A model generated the notes under the pieces. It had not been told where the DNA came from and did no database searches. It saw only the letters and a list, made by a program, of their open reading frames with translations. The position numbers and the translations under genes are program-made. A stretch of DNA of 64,000 nucleotides from Oscillospiraceae bacterium (GTDB taxonomy: Bacteria > Bacillota > Clostridia > Oscillospirales > Oscillospiraceae), in assembly GCA_902801295.1 (NCBI GenBank), contig CADCHN010000004.1:1-64000 (forward strand). The letters run 5' to 3'. Positions 52,551-61,437 of the stretch are shown here, one piece after another (position 1 is the stretch's first letter; every line of letters starts with the position of its first letter).

Positions 52551-53537
52551 GTGTTTGATTTTATCTATCTGCTGCGCATCATCGCGGCGATCTTAATAAC
52601 AAATTCGCACTATGAGGCAATCTACCCGCACTCGATGATTGCAAACGGCGGCTTGTTGGGAGACGTTATTTTCTTCGCGGTCTCCGGTTTTTGCCTTTTC
52701 CCGGTGAAGCAAGGATTCCCCAAGTGGTACGGTCGGAGACTGAAGCGTATTTATCCATTAGTCTGGATCATCACGCTTATCTATCTTCTGTTCGGTTTTT
52801 ATCAGGCAAACTCGGTAAAAACGTTCGTGAAGCTTCTGGTTTATCCGACTTATTATCACTTTGTGGCATCAATCATTCTTCTCTACATCGTTTTTTATGT
52901 TGTAGCACGGATTCTTCAGTCGGAACCGAAACTGTTTGCCCGCAGGTTTTTTGCAATCATCACAGTGTTGGTCATAGCCTATGGCGTAATCTACGGCACG
53001 GTTTACGATCGCTCGTTCTATCATATCGATACAGTTCGCGAGCCGATGATCGAGTTCCTGTATTTCCTCGCCATGATGATCGGCCTGTGGTTCAGGCATA
53101 ATAAGGAACGCTATCTGGGACATGGAAAGGCATGGCCTTGGCTGGCCGCCCTGTTTCTCTTTGCCGCCTATTTTGCATCAAAGCTGGCTTTTTCAAGAGG
53201 AATGATCAGTAGCGATTATCAGTTTTTGAATCAGATGATTCTGCTTCTGCTGCTGCTTTGCCTGTTCCGCGGTTTTGTCGGTTTGGAAAACAAGTTGAAT
53301 CATATGCCGAGAAAGCTGCACGGCGCAATGGTTTTTGTCGCCGGCTTTGCTTTTGAGATTTACCTGGTTCAGTATGCCTTGATCCCAAGGCTGAACCTCG
53401 GCCCGTTCCCGGTCAATTTCCTGCTCGTTTCCGGCACGATCTTCCTGTCAGCTCTTGCGCTGCACAGGCTGCATGACTGGATTATGGGGAGAATTGAAAG
53501 AAACGGAATAACCGAAGATAAATCAAATTGTGTATAA
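52551..53537 (+). CDS. Membrane acyltransferase (acyltransferase-3 family)
   Basis: 328 residues with about ten hydrophobic helices. The N-terminal FIYLLRIIAAILITNSHYEA and DVIFFAVSGFCLFP followed by RRLKRIYPLVWI are the acyltransferase-3 landmarks (membrane arginine/His region), though the usual catalytic His appears as NSHYE. Members O-acetylate or succinylate surface sugars. GTG start 52551 has AAAGGA nine bases upstream. It is the last gene before a shift to AT-rich DNA. Confidence 0.85.
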   Translation: MFDFIYLLRIIAAILITNSHYEAIYPHSMIANGGLLGDVIFFAVSGFCLFPVKQGFPKWYGRRLKRIYPLVWIITLIYLLFGFYQANSVKTFVKLLVYPTYYHFVASIILLYIVFYVVARILQSEPKLFARRFFAIITVLVIAYGVIYGTVYDRSFYHIDTVREPMIEFLYFLAMMIGLWFRHNKERYLGHGKAWPWLAALFLFAAYFASKLAFSRGMISSDYQFLNQMILLLLLLCLFRGFVGLENKLNHMPRKLHGAMVFVAGFAFEIYLVQYALIPRLNLGPFPVNFLLVSGTIFLSALALHRLHDWIMGRIERNGITEDKSNCV

Positions 53538-53561
53538 ACGGGTTGAAAGACGACAAATTGA

Positions 53562-53590
53562 TTCAATATCTGTATGTATTATCCTATAAT
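53562..53590 (+). promoter_or_regulatory. Internal promoter at the start of the AT-rich block
   Basis: TTCAAT at 53562-53567, a 17-bp spacer and a perfect TATAAT at 53585-53590. It lies about 87 bases before the LicD gene, in the longest gap of the polysaccharide locus. Confidence 0.55.
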
Positions 53591-53639
53591 GAGCAAAAAG
53601 CACAACAAAAAAGCCATTTTCCCGCGATTCCCTTTAGCA

Positions 53640-53657
53640 TTGTATTATCGTATACAA
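53640..53657. repeat. TTGTAT-N6-ATACAA inverted repeat
   Basis: A perfect 6-bp inverted repeat with a 6-base centre, 20 bases upstream of the LicD ATG and downstream of the internal promoter. Its position suits an operator; no known regulator site was recognised. Confidence 0.4.
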
Positions 53658-53676
53658 ATAGAAGAGAGAATTTAGC

Positions 53677-54495
53677 ATGGATGATATTTTAAAAGAGCTA
53701 TGGTCTGTTGAATTAAGTATTCTTGATGTATTCCACCAAGTTTGCTGCGATAATCACTTGGTGTATTCTTTATCGTATGGAACTCTATTAGGGGCTGTTC
53801 GACATAAGGGCTTTATTCCTTGGGATGATGACGTGGATGTGATGATGCCAAGGAAGGATTATGAAAAACTGATTCAGATCTGGGATGAGTGTGCACCAAA
53901 GGATTATACTATAGAAACAGAAAAGTCATCAGATGAGTATAATAACAATTTTTCAAAGATAAGAAAGGCGCATACTACATTTCTGCAATCTGATAAGGAC
54001 CGAGAGCGAGATATCCAAAAAGGAATATTTATTGATGTATTTCCCATGGATCGACGAGCTCGAGGACCTCTATTTGGCCGACTGCAGTATTTAGAGTTTG
54101 CCCTGAACCTTCTTTTTAATCGAGGCTATCCAAGCGGGTCAAGTGGTGCGGTTGGTTTTATAGAAAAGGTATTGCTGGGTGTTGTGCCAAAGAGATGTTA
54201 TCGAAAGTTGAGCATATGGTTTGGGGAAATAAGCCGCGTATGGAATAGCGATCCACTGTTGAAAATCGTTTCTGCGAGTACTATTTCCGATACTAATAAA
54301 CTATATGATAAAGACCTTTTTGAAAACTGTACGCTGATCGAGTTTCAGGGAAGACACTATTATGCAATTAAGGACACAGATTCATTTTTACGAATCTGTT
54401 ATGGAGACTATATGACTCTTCCTCCGAAAGAGGAAAGAACGTGGAAGCACCATCCTGTCCTTGTCGATTTTGAACATAACTATGAAGAAATATGA
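53677..54495 (+). CDS. LicD-family phosphotransferase, AT-rich
   Basis: 272 residues. The N-terminal SLSYGTLLGAVRHKGFIPWD then DDVDVMMPRKDYEKL is the LicD nucleotidyltransferase-like core, with FIDVFPMD following. LicD proteins attach phosphocholine or other phospho-groups to teichoic acids, capsules or glycans. Codon use (many ata, tta, aat) is unlike the GC-rich flanks, suggesting acquisition. Its end overlaps the next gene by 14 bases. Confidence 0.92.
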   Translation: MDDILKELWSVELSILDVFHQVCCDNHLVYSLSYGTLLGAVRHKGFIPWDDDVDVMMPRKDYEKLIQIWDECAPKDYTIETEKSSDEYNNNFSKIRKAHTTFLQSDKDRERDIQKGIFIDVFPMDRRARGPLFGRLQYLEFALNLLFNRGYPSGSSGAVGFIEKVLLGVVPKRCYRKLSIWFGEISRVWNSDPLLKIVSASTISDTNKLYDKDLFENCTLIEFQGRHYYAIKDTDSFLRICYGDYMTLPPKEERTWKHHPVLVDFEHNYEEI

Positions 54496-55507
54496 AGCAA
54501 TATCAGACATTAATAAGACAATAAGATACTCTGTTATTGTTCCTTTATTCAATGCTGAAAAAACAATTAGACGTTGTTTGGACAGCCTACTTAGTGAAAA
54601 GTATAAAGCGGCAGAAATCATTATAGTAAATGATGGGTCAACGGATGACAGTGAAAAAATTTGTCAACTGTTTTCCCAAAAAAACGCTTGCATTAGGTAT
54701 ATAAAAAAAGAAAACGGCGGAGTCTCTACAGCACGAAACGAAGGACTTGATATTGCAGGGGGTGAATACGTGCTCTTCGTGGACAGCGACGATTATGTAG
54801 TTCCAAACTTTTTTGCTACACTGGATGCAGCTCGGGAGAAGGAAGATGCTGATTTTCGCATGTTTTCTTGTAGCTATGATAACGGAAAAACAAAGAAAGA
54901 TCGGATTCTACCCACTGTGTCATATGCGGATCGATGTTCCGCCATGCCTGCAATTATCAATGCAATATGCAGAAAAACAATAAATGGGCCTGTTGCAAAG
55001 ATTTATAAGCGATCAATAATTAATGAGCACCAGATACGTTTCCCGGTCGGTGCCTCCGTAGCAGAAGATAGAGCCTTTAATATCTGTTATTCCATGTTTA
55101 TCAATAGTTTCTCTATTTCAGAGGAAGTGCTTTATATTGTCAACACAGATAATAATCAGTCCTTGTCGCGACGGAGACATGATGATCTGAGAAATCAATT
55201 TGCAATAGCAAAACGGTGTTTTGAGGATACTTTGGCCGTTGCACCGATCCCTGAAAGCGAGAAAGAACAGTATCGTTGTGCGATTAATTTCGGCGATTGT
55301 CGGTATATATACCATGAAGCAAAATTACTGTTTGCTGATCAAGTCGGTTGGATTAAGCGCCAAATAATACTTGGAAAACACTGTGATGAGATCAATCATA
55401 AACAGATGAGATATCCTCATACACGATACTGCACGCTGATCACATTACCAGTGCGACTTCGATTGACTTGGGTGATCGACGCTATTGCATGGAAGTTGAC
55501 TCATTGA
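54482..55507 (+). CDS. Glycosyltransferase family 2, AT-rich
   Basis: 341 residues, GT-A fold: YSVIVPLFNAEKTIRRCLDS, IIIVNDGSTDDS, NGGVSTARNEGLD and the metal-binding FVDSDDY, then SVAEDRAFN. Adds a sugar from a nucleotide donor in the cytoplasm. ATG 54482 lies inside the end of the LicD gene with no clear SD, so translation is probably coupled. It shares the AT-rich composition of the LicD gene, and the two probably arrived together. Confidence 0.93.
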   Translation: MKKYEAISDINKTIRYSVIVPLFNAEKTIRRCLDSLLSEKYKAAEIIIVNDGSTDDSEKICQLFSQKNACIRYIKKENGGVSTARNEGLDIAGGEYVLFVDSDDYVVPNFFATLDAAREKEDADFRMFSCSYDNGKTKKDRILPTVSYADRCSAMPAIINAICRKTINGPVAKIYKRSIINEHQIRFPVGASVAEDRAFNICYSMFINSFSISEEVLYIVNTDNNQSLSRRRHDDLRNQFAIAKRCFEDTLAVAPIPESEKEQYRCAINFGDCRYIYHEAKLLFADQVGWIKRQIILGKHCDEINHKQMRYPHTRYCTLITLPVRLRLTWVIDAIAWKLTH

Positions 55508-55580
55508 GATTGAAAGAAAGTAATTTTACATACTGTACTTTAACTAAAATGATTTGCTTTCGGTTGGGGAAAACTGAAAT

Positions 55581-56681
55581 ATGATTCGAATACTACAGAT
55601 TACTGCCTCCCTTCGCATAGGCGGCGCTGAAAAAGTAGCCAAAGATATTGGCCTATACGGTAGAGTCACTGGCTTGTCAGTGGATTATCTTGTGTTTGGG
55701 GATGCCGTCTGTGGCTATGAGCCGGAGCTGATACAACATGGCTGCAAAGTGATTCATTTCCCATCTCCGTCTGTTAATTATGTGCAGTATTATAAATCGC
55801 TAAAAAAACTGATTCACGATAACAACTACAGCGTTGTCCATGCTCACACCATGTTCAACGCCGGTTGGGCTATGCTGGTCGCAAGGCAGGAGGGGGTTCC
55901 GATCCGAATTGCTCATGCTCACTCGGCACTGAACGATGGACATGATTTTATGAAACAAGCCTATGAGCATGTGATGCGGCGGCTGATTCTCCGCAATGCC
56001 ACGGATTTGGTCGCTTGTGGAGATACGGCGGGAATCCGACTTTTCGGGAAAAGTGCATATGAAAAGCGTGGAAAATGTATTCTAAACGGAATTGATGTAA
56101 ATCAATTTGCATACAGTCAGAAAGATAGAATAAGAATCAGAGCGAATCTTCACATTCAGGACGATTTTGTGATTGGGCATGTTGGACATTTGGCTGCTGT
56201 CAAGAATCAGGCTTTTTTGATTCGGATGATGCCGCAGATTCTTGAGAGAAAACCCAATGCAAAGTTACTGATGCTTGGCGACGGGGAAGACCGGTCAATG
56301 CTGCAGAAGATAGTTCGTGACAGAGGCTTAACCGATCGAGTGATCATGACCGGAAATGTCAGCAACGTATCAGATTATCTCAGCGCGATGGATGTGTTTG
56401 CGTTTCCGTCGCTGTACGAGGGCATGCCGCTCTCAATCATCGAAGTGCAAGCTAATGGTTTGCCATGTATTCTTTCGACCGGTGTGCCAAAAGATGTTTA
56501 TCTGACGGATTTGATTATGCCGTTGCCTCTGGAAAGGCCGGAACAATGGGTTGAGGAAATATGTAAGGCTGATCGCCGCGAACCGGGAAAATACGCTTCG
56601 GAGATCAGGCGGCAGGGCCTTGACACAAACACGGTTATGCGGCAATATATGGAACTCTACGAAAGAACTGAAAGATATTGA
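55581..56681 (+). CDS. Glycosyltransferase family 4 (EpsF-like)
   Basis: 366 residues. ILQITASLRIGGAEKVAKDI, VVHAHTMFNAGWAML and IAHAHSALN mark the acceptor domain; GHVGHLAAVKNQAFLI, LLMLGDGEDR and FPSLYEGMPLSIIEVQANG mark the donor domain with the E-x7-E signature. ATG 55581 follows a GGTTGGGG tract. The stop overlaps the next start (TTGA). Composition is intermediate between the AT-rich block and the rest of the locus. Confidence 0.93.
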   Translation: MIRILQITASLRIGGAEKVAKDIGLYGRVTGLSVDYLVFGDAVCGYEPELIQHGCKVIHFPSPSVNYVQYYKSLKKLIHDNNYSVVHAHTMFNAGWAMLVARQEGVPIRIAHAHSALNDGHDFMKQAYEHVMRRLILRNATDLVACGDTAGIRLFGKSAYEKRGKCILNGIDVNQFAYSQKDRIRIRANLHIQDDFVIGHVGHLAAVKNQAFLIRMMPQILERKPNAKLLMLGDGEDRSMLQKIVRDRGLTDRVIMTGNVSNVSDYLSAMDVFAFPSLYEGMPLSIIEVQANGLPCILSTGVPKDVYLTDLIMPLPLERPEQWVEEICKADRREPGKYASEIRRQGLDTNTVMRQYMELYERTERY

Positions 56682-57787
56682 TTAAAATTCTTTTTTTCAT
56701 TGAAACGCTGACCGGCGGTGGAGCGGAAAAGGTGCTGCGAGATCTGGTCAATCATATGAATCAGACGAAGTTTGACATCACCGTGCAAACTGTCTGGCCA
56801 TGTGACGCTTCGAAATCTCTGGTACCGGGAATCCGCTACAAATCGACCTTCAGCGCAAAGAATAGAATCAATCGGCTGAGATACCGCTTTGAAGCGGAGG
56901 CGGGGATCCTCTATCGTCTCCACATCAAAGATGATTATGACGTTGAATGCGCCTATCTGGAGATGGGGCCGACCAAGGTTATGGCCGCGTCTACCAATAA
57001 GAAAGCAAAGAAGCTTGCCTGGGTGCACTGCGATTTGTCGAAGGCATTGAGTAATCCGGAATCCTTTGCCAAGAAAACGGCATTTTGGTATGCGAAGTAT
57101 GACCAGGTCGTGTGCGTATCACAGAGTGTGAAAGAAAGGTTTGACGAGTTGTTTCATAATCGCTTTGACTCTACAGTCTTGTACAACGTGATTGACGATA
57201 GGACTATTTGGAACAAATCTCTCCTACCGTTGCCGAATAAGGCCCAAAAAAGCAGATTCACGGTACTTTCTGTTGGCCGCTTTTCCCCTCCAAAAAACTA
57301 TATGCGCCTGTTGCAGACACACAAGAGACTGCTGGACGAAGGACTGGAGCACGATCTTTGGATCCTCGGCGATGGTTCGGAACGTGAAAAGCTGGAAGCC
57401 TATGTGGCGGAAAACAAGTTAGAGAAATCCGTATGGATGCCGGGCTTTATAGAAAACCCGTATCCGTATATACGCGAGGCAGATTTGTTGGCCTGTTCGT
57501 CGGTTTACGAGGGATACAGTACTTTTGCGACCGAGGGCGTGATCCTCGGAAAACCGATTGTGACGACGGATGTATCCGGTATGCGTGAACTGCTGGGTGA
57601 TTCTGAATACGGCTTGATCGTCGACAATGATGATGAGGCATTTTATCAGGGCATGAAAAGCATGCTGATGGATCCAGCCCTGCGATTGCAATATGCCCAA
57701 AAAGCAGGGGAGCATGGGAAAACATTCTCCGCAGAAGCGTTGACCAGGAAAACGGAAGAACTGTTTGTATCGATGGCAGAACAATAA
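56678..57787 (+). CDS. Glycosyltransferase family 4
   Basis: 369 residues, starting at TTG that overlaps the previous stop. FFIETLTGGGAEKVLRDLVN, VECAYLEMGPTKVMA and KLAWVHCDLSK form the acceptor half; VLSVGRFSPPKNYMRLL, LWILGDGSEREKL and CSSVYEGYSTFATEGVILG the donor half. It acts in the same repeat-unit pathway as the other GT4 enzymes here. Donor and acceptor cannot be deduced. Confidence 0.92.
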   Translation: MIKILFFIETLTGGGAEKVLRDLVNHMNQTKFDITVQTVWPCDASKSLVPGIRYKSTFSAKNRINRLRYRFEAEAGILYRLHIKDDYDVECAYLEMGPTKVMAASTNKKAKKLAWVHCDLSKALSNPESFAKKTAFWYAKYDQVVCVSQSVKERFDELFHNRFDSTVLYNVIDDRTIWNKSLLPLPNKAQKSRFTVLSVGRFSPPKNYMRLLQTHKRLLDEGLEHDLWILGDGSEREKLEAYVAENKLEKSVWMPGFIENPYPYIREADLLACSSVYEGYSTFATEGVILGKPIVTTDVSGMRELLGDSEYGLIVDNDDEAFYQGMKSMLMDPALRLQYAQKAGEHGKTFSAEALTRKTEELFVSMAEQ

Positions 57788-57875
57788 CCTTTCCCGAGAA
57801 ATGAATGTGCTTATTGCGGAAAAAGAACTGCGCTAACCCGCCAGAGTGCTACGTAGTTCTTATAAGGATGAGAGA

Positions 57876-58958
57876 ATGAATATTTACATGATCATGGCGG
57901 CATCAGTACTTCTGCTGGCGCTGCTCATGAGGGGAGACCTTCCGAAAAACAAGCGATATATTATATGGGCCTGCCTTCTGATGTTTGCGGTTTACGGCCT
58001 AAGAGATGCGTATACTGTCGGAAATGACGTAACATCATCATATCTTCATTTTTTTCAGAGCTTGAAGGATACGACCTGGGAGGAGTTGCGCGCCGACTCT
58101 GATTTGAATGATAACCTTGGCTGGCGTTTTCTTGCTAAGCTGGGATTTGTTATGCTGAACGGCGATTATCAACTGTTTATTATGCTTATTTCCGCCTTTG
58201 TCACATATGTGTTCGGTCGCTTTATCTACCGCTATTCTGCCAGCCCGGTACAGAGCTTCGTATACTATTGGGGGCTCTGGTTTTACACCTTTAACTTCAG
58301 CGCTTTGAAACAGAGCATTGCCATGTCGCTGATTCTGCTCGCCTTTGACGCGGTTATGGATCGAAAACTGATCCGCTTCCTGATCATCATGGCAGTGGCA
58401 ACCCAGTTCCATTTTCCATCCATCGTATTCCTTCCTGCGTTCTTTCTTGTGAAACTTAATCCAAGGCGCGGATTTCTTGTGGTTATTGCCGCTGCGTTCC
58501 TTGCGGTTTATCTCTGGCGAGATCAAATCTTGGATTATATGCTCCAATTTTATTATGAGGGGCAGGACTTCGTTGGAGAAGACCGTTTTCTGACAGGAAA
58601 AGTAACCGTTATGCTGGCGCTGGTTCTTGTTGCCTATTTCCTCAGAATGCCGACAGCAGACAATCCTGCCTATTCGGCCAGCCTGCAATTTGTGGCAATT
58701 GCAACGGTGATCCAGCTGTTTTCAGTATATAACAATGTGTTCGAAAGACTTGCGGATTACTATTTTCAATTCTCTGTGATTTTCGTGCCGTTTATCTTCG
58801 ATACCAGGGGCAATAAAAACAATTATTCCGGCCGGTTCAGGGTGGCGTCACTTGCGCCTTATGTTTTGGGCATCCTTTGCTTAATTCGGTTTAATGATAT
58901 CGTTACAAGACAGTCATCCATGCTGCTGCCGTTTAAATTTTTCTTCAATCAACCGTGA
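57876..58958 (+). CDS. EpsG/Wzy-like polysaccharide polymerase
   Basis: 360 residues with about ten to eleven helices. RDAYTVGNDVTSSYLHFF in the first outer loop and WFYTFNFSALKQSIAMSLIL, then ATQFHFPSIVFLPAF, are typical of EpsG-family membrane polymerases, which join lipid-linked repeat units outside the membrane. ATG 57876 has AAGGA eight bases upstream. Pairing with the Wzz-like proteins upstream supports a Wzy-type pathway. Confidence 0.88.
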   Translation: MNIYMIMAASVLLLALLMRGDLPKNKRYIIWACLLMFAVYGLRDAYTVGNDVTSSYLHFFQSLKDTTWEELRADSDLNDNLGWRFLAKLGFVMLNGDYQLFIMLISAFVTYVFGRFIYRYSASPVQSFVYYWGLWFYTFNFSALKQSIAMSLILLAFDAVMDRKLIRFLIIMAVATQFHFPSIVFLPAFFLVKLNPRRGFLVVIAAAFLAVYLWRDQILDYMLQFYYEGQDFVGEDRFLTGKVTVMLALVLVAYFLRMPTADNPAYSASLQFVAIATVIQLFSVYNNVFERLADYYFQFSVIFVPFIFDTRGNKNNYSGRFRVASLAPYVLGILCLIRFNDIVTRQSSMLLPFKFFFNQP

Positions 58959-59002
58959 GCAAACCTTGATTATCGTTTTATTTCCTGTTCTTGGAGGGAA
59001 AA

Positions 59003-60325
59003 ATGTCATTATATGATAGAATCAAATCCGGCGAAGCTGCACTCTCTCTTATCGGTCTCGGCTATGTCGGAATGCCTCTTGCGGTGGCTTTTGCTGCCAA
59101 AGGCGTCAGGGTGATCGGCTTCAACCGCAACCAGGCGCGCATCGACCTTTACAAGTCCGGCATTGATCCGACGCATGAAGTCGGCGACGAGGTGATCGCA
59201 AATACCGCTGTTGACTTCACTTCTGACGAAACGCGACTGCGTGAGGCGAGCTTTCACATAGTTGCCGTACCGACGCCGATCAATCAGGATCACACTCCCG
59301 ACCTGGAGCCCGTGGAGAACGCCAGCCGCATCGTCGGCCGCAATCTTTCCAAGGGTTCTATCGTCGTATACGAATCGACTGTGTATCCCGGTGTGACGGA
59401 GGATATCTGCGTTCCCATTCTGGAGCGGGAGTCCGGCCTCAAATGCGGCCTTGACTTCAAAGTCGGCTATTCTCCCGAACGCATCAATCCGGGCGACAAG
59501 GTCCATCGTCTGGAAAACATCAAAAAAATCGTTTCCGGCATGGATGCGGAGACGCTGGAAGAGATCCGGAATATTTATAATATCGTCATTGAAGTCGGTA
59601 CCTACCCGGTTTCCAACATCAAGACCGCCGAAGCGATCAAGGTCGTCGAGAACAGCCAGCGCGACATCAACATTGCGTTCATGAACGAGCTGGCGATGGT
59701 CTTTGATAAGATGGGCATTGATACCCGCGAGGTCATTGACGGCATGAAGACCAAGTGGAACGCGCTGAACTTTTTCCCCGGTCTTGTCGGCGGACACTGC
59801 ATCGGCGTGGATCCCTATTACTTTACCTACGAGGCTGAGAGGCTTGGCTATCACAGCCAGATCATAGCCGCGGGCCGCAAGGTCAATGACGGCATGGGCG
59901 CTTTCGTCGCCGATGCGACGATCAAGCAGTTGATCCTGGCGGGGAAGCGAGTTCGTGATGCCAAGGTCGTGATCCTTGGCGTTACCTTCAAAGAGAACTG
60001 CCCGGATACCCGCAACAGTAAGGTGCACGACATCAGCCGCAGACTGAATGAGTACGGCATCACCCCTGTTCTTGTCGATCCTCAGGCCGATCCGGAAGGA
60101 GCCAGAAAAGAATGCCCCACGCCGCTTGTCCCGCTGGAGAGTGTGAAAGATGCAGACTGCGTGATCCTTGCTGTGGCGCATCAGGAGTTCTGTGAGCTCT
60201 CGCTGGAGCAGTTGGACGCGCTGTTTGCCCCGATGCCGAATGAGGAAAAAATCGTGATCGACGTCAAGAGCGTACTGAATAAGGCCGCTCTGGAGACGGC
60301 CGGTTACCGTTATTGGAGACTGTAA
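59003..60325 (+). CDS. Nucleotide-sugar dehydrogenase (UDP-HexNAc 6-dehydrogenase, WbpO/TviB type)
   Basis: 440 residues. Oxidises a UDP-sugar (probably UDP-GlcNAc or UDP-GalNAc) at C6 to the uronic acid with 2 NAD+. LIGLGYVGMPLAVAF binds NAD, SPERINPGDKVH and KVVENSQRDINIAFMNELA are typical of the WbpO/TviB branch, and the catalytic Cys266 is in GGHCIGVDPYY. GGAGGG is five bases before ATG 59003. It shows that the polymer contains an acidic sugar. The stop shares a base with the next start. Confidence 0.93.
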   Translation: MSLYDRIKSGEAALSLIGLGYVGMPLAVAFAAKGVRVIGFNRNQARIDLYKSGIDPTHEVGDEVIANTAVDFTSDETRLREASFHIVAVPTPINQDHTPDLEPVENASRIVGRNLSKGSIVVYESTVYPGVTEDICVPILERESGLKCGLDFKVGYSPERINPGDKVHRLENIKKIVSGMDAETLEEIRNIYNIVIEVGTYPVSNIKTAEAIKVVENSQRDINIAFMNELAMVFDKMGIDTREVIDGMKTKWNALNFFPGLVGGHCIGVDPYYFTYEAERLGYHSQIIAAGRKVNDGMGAFVADATIKQLILAGKRVRDAKVVILGVTFKENCPDTRNSKVHDISRRLNEYGITPVLVDPQADPEGARKECPTPLVPLESVKDADCVILAVAHQEFCELSLEQLDALFAPMPNEEKIVIDVKSVLNKAALETAGYRYWRL

Positions 60326-61437
60326 TGAAAGGTTATTACCTTTTCGCGCCGGTTGAAAAGGGCAATGTCGGCCCGGATTCCGGGGTAGAACGCAAGGTAC
60401 GCGCGCAATGCAAGGCTTTGAATGAGTACTTAAACTGCGAATTGGTCATTCTCCCGCCGGTTGAGTATACAGGCAGTTTGACTGAAAAGATCGTTCGCCG
60501 CCTTCCGTTTACGGCCGCCTGGCGAAAGTGGAAGTATGAGGGCGAGTTCGATGATGCGGATTTTCTGTATATCCGACAGGTCTATCATGACGCTTCTTTC
60601 GTTCGGTATCTGAGAGCTATAAGAAAACGAAACCCGCGCATTAAAGTTATATATGAGATACCTACATATCCCTACGACACAGAAACAACGATTTCAAGAG
60701 CAAATGCGGCTTTCGTTGCAAAAGAACGGCGAAATCGCGTAAAAGCCGCCCGGTTTATGGATCGGATCGTCACCTTTTATGGCCAGGATTCTATTTGGGG
60801 TGTTCCGTGTATTTCGCTGATCAATGGCTATGATTTCTCGGCGGTAGAGCTTCCAGAACGTGTAAAGACAGACACGATTCATGTGATTTCCGTTGCCCTG
60901 ACTGCGTTTTGGCATGGATATGACCGCTTCCTTGCCGGCCTCGCGGCGTATTATGAAAATGGCGGCACGGAAGACATTGTCTATCACTATGTCGGCAGCG
61001 TGATGCCGGAGCATGAACAGTTTGTCCACGATCACCATTTGGAAAACCACGTCATCTTCCATGGCAAACAGTCAGGAGAGCCTCTGAAAGCCCTTCTCAA
61101 AGAAAGCTTTCTCGGCATTGATGTGCTTGGGGGCCACCGGAAAAACTACCCCATCAGCAGTTCTTTAAAATCCAGAGAGTACTTTGCGTATGGAATGCCG
61201 CTGATCACGTCGTCTCCTGTAGATTTCTTGCCCAAGGATTATCCGTTCCAGTTCCTTGCTCCATATGATGACAGCCCTGTTGACATGGAGAGCGTGATCC
61301 GTTTTTATCACGGAATCTATGACGGTAAAGACTGCAATCAGGTTGCGGCGGAGATCCGAACCTATGCGGAAGCTCGCTGCGATATGAAAATCACCATGAA
61401 GCCAGTGGCGGACTGGCTGATGAACGAAACGAAATGA
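60325..61437 (+). CDS. Probable glycosyltransferase (GT4-like GT-B fold)
   Basis: 370 residues. YYLFAPVEKGNVGPDSGVER, VIYEIPTYPYDTE and RIVTFYGQDSIWGVPCISLI resemble the acceptor half of capsule GT4 proteins; ISVALTAFWHGYDRFLAGL, HVIFHGKQSGEPLKALL and SSLKSREYFAYGMPLITSS the donor half. The E-x7-E signature is not clear, so the family call is weaker than for its neighbours. ATG 60325 has GGAG seven bases upstream and overlaps the previous stop; its own end overlaps the next start by four bases. Confidence 0.8.
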   Translation: MKGYYLFAPVEKGNVGPDSGVERKVRAQCKALNEYLNCELVILPPVEYTGSLTEKIVRRLPFTAAWRKWKYEGEFDDADFLYIRQVYHDASFVRYLRAIRKRNPRIKVIYEIPTYPYDTETTISRANAAFVAKERRNRVKAARFMDRIVTFYGQDSIWGVPCISLINGYDFSAVELPERVKTDTIHVISVALTAFWHGYDRFLAGLAAYYENGGTEDIVYHYVGSVMPEHEQFVHDHHLENHVIFHGKQSGEPLKALLKESFLGIDVLGGHRKNYPISSSLKSREYFAYGMPLITSSPVDFLPKDYPFQFLAPYDDSPVDMESVIRFYHGIYDGKDCNQVAAEIRTYAEARCDMKITMKPVADWLMNETK

